A DNA stretch of 64,000 nucleotides from Micrococcus cohnii (GTDB lineage Bacteria > Actinomycetota > Actinomycetes > Actinomycetales > Micrococcaceae). The DNA lies in assembly GCF_014205175.1 (NCBI RefSeq), contig NZ_JACHNA010000001.1:2108001-2172000 (forward strand), given 5' to 3'. The position numbers were made by a program, and so were the translations under genes. The notes below the pieces were generated by a model. That model worked only from the letters and a program-made list of their open reading frames with translations, was not told the DNA's origin and ran no database searches. This document shows, piece after piece, positions 60,813-64,000 of this stretch. The stretch's first letter is position 1. The number at the start of each line of letters is the position of its first letter.

Positions 60813-62528
60813 TCAGAACAGCTGCCGTGCGTTCGCCTTCGCCAGGTCGATCAGCTCGGTGCCGCGGCCGCTGAGCACGGTGCGCACCGCGTACAGGGTG
60901 AAGCCCTTGGCCTGCTCGAACTCGATCGCCGGCGGGATCGTCAGCTCCTGACGCTCGGTCACGACGTCGAGCACGGCCGGACCGTCATGGGCGAGGAACT
61001 CGGCCATCACCTGCGGCAGCTCGGCCGAGGTCTCGACGCGGAAGCCCTTGATACCCATCGACTCGGCCATGAGGGAGAAGTCCGGGTTCTCGAGGTCGGT
61101 GGCGAACGTGACGAACCCGGCGGCCTTCATCTCCAGCTCGATGAAGTTCAGCGAGGAGTTGTTGAACACGACGGTCTTCACGGGCAGGTCGTTCTGCTTC
61201 AGCGTCAGCAGCTCGCCGAGCATCATGGACAGCCCGCCGTCGCCGGCCATCGCCACGATCTGCCGGTTCTTGTCCACCGACTGGGCGCCGACGGCCTGGG
61301 TGATCGCATTCGCCATCGAGCCGTGGGTCATCGAGCCGATGATCCGGCGACGGCCGTTCATCGTCAGGTAGCGAGCGGCCCACATGACCGGGGAGCCGAC
61401 GTCCGGCAGGAACACGGCGTCGTCGTCGGAGAGCTCGTCGATCATGCGGGCGACGTACTGCGGGTGGATGCGCTTCTTGTCCGGAGTGGCCAGCTCGTCG
61501 AGCTCCTTGCGGGTCTTCTTGTAGTCCTTGACCATCGCGTTCAGGAATCGCGAGGACTTCGCGCGCTTCAGGCGCGGCAGCAGCGCGAGGGCGGTCTCCT
61601 TCACACCGCCGACCAGCGGCACGTCGACGTCGACGCGAGTGCCGATCTGCTCGCCGCGCACGTCCACCTGGATGACGTCCGCGTTCTCCGGGTAGAACTG
61701 CCGGTACGGCAGGGACGAACCCAGGATCAGCAGCGTGTCAGCGCCCTTGAGCGCCTTGTAGCCCGAGGAGAAGCCGAGCAGGCCGGTCATGCCGACGTCG
61801 AACTCGTTGTCGTACCCGATGAAGTCCTTGCCGCGCATCGCGTGCACGATCGGCGCCTGCAGCGTCTCGGCCAGCGCGACGACCTCGTCGTGGGCGCCCG
61901 CGGCGCCGGCGCCGACCAGCAGCGCCGTCTTCGACGACGAGTTCAGGCGGGCGGCGGCGTCGTCCAGCAGCTCATCGGCGGGCAGGACGGTCGAGGGCAC
62001 GCGCCGGACGACGGATGGGCGGGCGTCGACGTCGGTCAGGGCCACATCACCGGAGATCACCAGGACGGCCACGCCGCGCTGCTCGATGGCCGCGCGCATC
62101 GCGGTGCGCAGCATGCGAGGCATCTGGTCGGCGGAGCTGACGTGCTCGACGTACACCGAGCACTCGCGGAACAGGTCCTGCGGGTGGGTCTCCTGGAAGT
62201 AGCCGGAGCCGATCTCCGCGCTGGGGATGTGCGCGGCGATCGCCAGCACGGGGGTGCGCGTGCGCTGCGCGTCGTACAGCCCGTTGATCAGGTGCAGGTT
62301 GCCCGGACCGCACGAGCCGGCGCACACGGCCAGCTCGCCGGTGAGCTGCGACTCGGCCGAGGCCGCGAACGCGGCGGTCTCCTCGTGGCGGACCGGGACC
62401 CATTCGACGCCGCCGTGCTCCCGCAGGGCGTCGGTGACGCCGTTGAGCGAGTCGCCGGCGAGGCCGTACATGCGGCGGACGCCGGAAGCGTGGAGGGTCT
62501 CGACGAGGTGATTGGCAACTGTGGCCAT
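60813..62528 (-). CDS. poxB: Pyruvate oxidase/dehydrogenase, PoxB type
   Basis: 571-residue thiamine-diphosphate enzyme that decarboxylates pyruvate to acetate, passing electrons through FAD to quinone. N-terminal MYGLAGDSLNGVTDAL and the catalytic Glu in VRHEETAAFAA, FAD-domain GAGAAGAHDEV, and TPP/Mg motif GDGGLSMMLGELLTLKQNDLP with the following NNSSLN. The C-terminal membrane-binding helix region is present but diverges. CAGGAGT precedes the ATG. Acetate made here could be recovered by acsA at 12 kb. Confidence 0.92.
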   Translation of the reverse strand: MATVANHLVETLHASGVRRMYGLAGDSLNGVTDALREHGGVEWVPVRHEETAAFAASAESQLTGELAVCAGSCGPGNLHLINGLYDAQRTRTPVLAIAAHIPSAEIGSGYFQETHPQDLFRECSVYVEHVSSADQMPRMLRTAMRAAIEQRGVAVLVISGDVALTDVDARPSVVRRVPSTVLPADELLDDAAARLNSSSKTALLVGAGAAGAHDEVVALAETLQAPIVHAMRGKDFIGYDNEFDVGMTGLLGFSSGYKALKGADTLLILGSSLPYRQFYPENADVIQVDVRGEQIGTRVDVDVPLVGGVKETALALLPRLKRAKSSRFLNAMVKDYKKTRKELDELATPDKKRIHPQYVARMIDELSDDDAVFLPDVGSPVMWAARYLTMNGRRRIIGSMTHGSMANAITQAVGAQSVDKNRQIVAMAGDGGLSMMLGELLTLKQNDLPVKTVVFNNSSLNFIELEMKAAGFVTFATDLENPDFSLMAESMGIKGFRVETSAELPQVMAEFLAHDGPAVLDVVTERQELTIPPAIEFEQAKGFTLYAVRTVLSGRGTELIDLAKANARQLF

Positions 62529-62693
62529 GCAGTACTCCTGGGATTGTCGGGGATTTCCTTCCCCTCTACCTTCCGCCTTGAGCGCTCCGAACGCATCCCG
62601 TCAGCGGTGTTCCGATGCTCACAGGGGCTCGGTGCGGCGGGGACCGGGCGCGCTGACCGGCCGGACGCGAGCCGGCAGCGCGCGGCCGGCCGG

Positions 62694-63767
62694 TCAGCGC
62701 GCCAGCAGCTCCGGGTGGTGCTTCTCGGTGACGGCCGGGTGCGCCCGGGCGAAGCCCTTGAGCATGTTCGCCCCGAAGGACGAGAGCATCGGGTTCTCCG
62801 GGTCGTCGGAGGCACCGCGCGCGTGTGCGGCGAGCTCGGCCGGCAGCTGCACCTTCTCGATCACCGCGTCCAGGCGGGGGGAATGGAAGTAGGGCACCGA
62901 GTAGCGGTCCATGCCCTCCGGCGGCGACTGCACGCGGTGGATCGTGGCCATCAGATAACCGTCGGTGGCGATCTCGAGCATCTCGCCGAGGTTCACGACG
63001 AGCGCGCCCGGGATCGGCTCGACGGGCAGCCACTCGTCCTGACCATAGGGGCGCACCTCGAGGCCGCCGACCTGATCCTGCAGCAGCAGGGTGATGAAGC
63101 CGTAGTCCGCGTGGAGTCCCACGCCCTGCGAGCCGGCCTCGGCGACGCCGCCGACGTAGTGCGCCAGCTTCGCCATCCAGGCCCGCTGATCGTCGAAGAC
63201 GTCCGCGAAGTGGTCCTCGGGCAGACCGATTGCGACGAGCAGCGCGCCGAGCAGCTCCTCGCCGACGCGGTCCATGAGCGCGGTCCAGCCCATCGCGGCG
63301 CGTTCGAGTTCGGGCATGTCGGCCGGCCACTGGTTCGGGCCCTGCAGGTGCCAGTACTCCTCGCCCTCGCGGATCTGCTCGGCCGGGACGGGCGCGCGCT
63401 CGGGGGAGAAGTCCAGCTGCTCGCGGGAGTCCGGTCGGCCCTGGGTGCGTTCGGCGGCGATCGCCGAGTAGCCCCGGTAGTGCGGGGAGTTCTGATTGTG
63501 CAGGGCGAGCTTGTCCGCCTCGGGGCGGGCGAAGAACCGGGCCGTCACGTCGAACAGCTCATCGACCTGGCCCTCGGCGGCGCCGTAGCCGACGATCTGG
63601 AAGAAGCCGACCTTGTGCGCGGCGTGGCGCAGTCGGTCGAGGAATTCGGGGTTCCGGGAGCCGTCGGGTAGGCGGAGCTCGGACAGGTCGAGGACGGGCA
63701 CCTCGGTGGGGACCGCGTCCTCCGCGAGCTCGGGGTTCTCGGAGGCGGTGGTCTGGGAAGCGTTCAT
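62694..63767 (-). CDS. Isopenicillin N synthase-like 2-oxoglutarate/Fe(II) dioxygenase
   Basis: 357 residues. DIOX_N region (VPVLDLSELRLPDGSRNPEF, GFFQIVGYG) and a double-stranded beta-helix core with the iron ligands His219, Asp221, His277 and the co-substrate pair Arg288-x-Ser290 (RYSVPYF). Related actinobacterial proteins are annotated isopenicillin N synthase family, but nothing here suggests beta-lactam synthesis; the substrate is unknown. The downstream partial gene lies on the same strand upstream of it. Confidence 0.85.
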   Translation of the reverse strand: MNASQTTASENPELAEDAVPTEVPVLDLSELRLPDGSRNPEFLDRLRHAAHKVGFFQIVGYGAAEGQVDELFDVTARFFARPEADKLALHNQNSPHYRGYSAIAAERTQGRPDSREQLDFSPERAPVPAEQIREGEEYWHLQGPNQWPADMPELERAAMGWTALMDRVGEELLGALLVAIGLPEDHFADVFDDQRAWMAKLAHYVGGVAEAGSQGVGLHADYGFITLLLQDQVGGLEVRPYGQDEWLPVEPIPGALVVNLGEMLEIATDGYLMATIHRVQSPPEGMDRYSVPYFHSPRLDAVIEKVQLPAELAAHARGASDDPENPMLSSFGANMLKGFARAHPAVTEKHHPELLAR

Positions 63768-63842
63768 GCGTCCATTGGACGCCCGCAGGCGAGGGCCGGA
63801 CGAGGACGTGTCTCCGCGTTGACTCCCGTGACGCCGCGTGAC

Positions 63843-64000
63843 TCAGGCGGTTGCGTCCAGCAGCGTTTCGGCGTACTCGAGCAGGGAGAGGCCCACGCGC
63901 TCGTGCACGTCGTCGGGCCGGCCGTGGCCGTGCGCGGCGAGGTCGGCCGCGGTGAGCACGGGGTAGGCGGTCGCGGGGACACCGTCGCTCGGGCGCACGT
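63843..64000 (-). CDS. C-terminal end of an unidentified gene
   Basis: The last 51 codons run off the right edge: PSDGVPATAYPVLTAADLAA through LSLLEYAETLLDATA and a TGA at 63845-63843. Coding-like composition. Too short to assign a family; same strand as the dioxygenase and 76 bases ahead of it. Confidence 0.6.
   Translation of the reverse strand, partial: VRPSDGVPATAYPVLTAADLAAHGHGRPDDVHERVGLSLLEYAETLLDATA

Noticed and set aside
62694-63767. Isopenicillin N synthase in a beta-lactam cluster
   Set aside because: Only the general dioxygenase fold is shared. There is no ACV synthetase or other beta-lactam gene nearby.

Overview
The window is very GC-rich (roughly 70% or more), densely packed, and rich in GTG starts and ATGA/GTGA gene overlaps. 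Its gene content (purSQL, dnaX-recR, lysC with an internal beta start, GluQ next to a short SRP RNA, a complete hut regulon) points to a high-GC Gram-positive of the Micrococcales, most likely Micrococcus or a close relative. That placement is inferred from content, not from a marker-gene comparison.

Layout. 1-4.3 kb: biotin operon bioA (5' end missing), a bioF-cytochrome P450 fusion, and bioD, all coupled by 4-base overlaps. 4.5-10.3 kb: short-chain fatty acid transporter between copies of a 50-bp repeat, purA, a flavin reductase, and metY coupled to a CoA-binding protein. 10.8-13.9 kb: a DUF559-like protein bracketed by a repeated stem-loop, and acetyl-CoA synthetase. 14-19.7 kb: an organosulfur island (ssuB-ssuA-ssuC flanked by a DszC-like and an NtaA/DszA-like flavin enzyme). 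19.8-30.1 kb: a YuiF-like transporter, a small membrane protein, then a complete histidine-degradation locus (IclR regulator, hutU, YjiH-type permease, hutI, hutH, hutG) flanked by two identical 24-bp elements. 30.4-37.4 kb: an MFS exporter, a siderophore-interacting flavoprotein, two paralogous lipoproteins, a YtxH protein and an acyltransferase. 37.5-45.1 kb: purL-purQ-purS, an MFS exporter, a YchJ-like protein, an Xre regulator with a membrane protein, and an ASCH protein; a 75-bp palindromic repeat occurs twice here. 45.2-53.3 kb: a putative DNA glycosylase, lysC, recR, dnaX, a nitroreductase and gluQ.

53.4-60.4 kb is the most unusual region. tRNA-Ser(GGA) carries an integrated element bounded by a 15-bp copy of the tRNA 3' end (53626-53640 and 60392-60406). 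The element encodes a tyrosine integrase, an unknown Cys-rich protein, an excisionase-like HTH protein, a primase-polymerase and a putative replication protein containing three 24-bp iterons. No transfer or capsid gene is visible, so it looks like a small integrative mobilisable or satellite element. Inside it sits a second element of about 1.5 kb (58652-60161) with 47-bp terminal inverted repeats and a CTAG target duplication. It has no transposase and carries only a glutathione-independent formaldehyde dehydrogenase gene. Excising it on paper rejoins a clean 123-codon reading frame on the minus strand.

60.4-64 kb returns to the chromosome: the displaced tRNA terminator, a small membrane protein, a PoxB-type pyruvate oxidase, a 2-oxoglutarate/IPNS-type dioxygenase, and the end of an unidentified gene.
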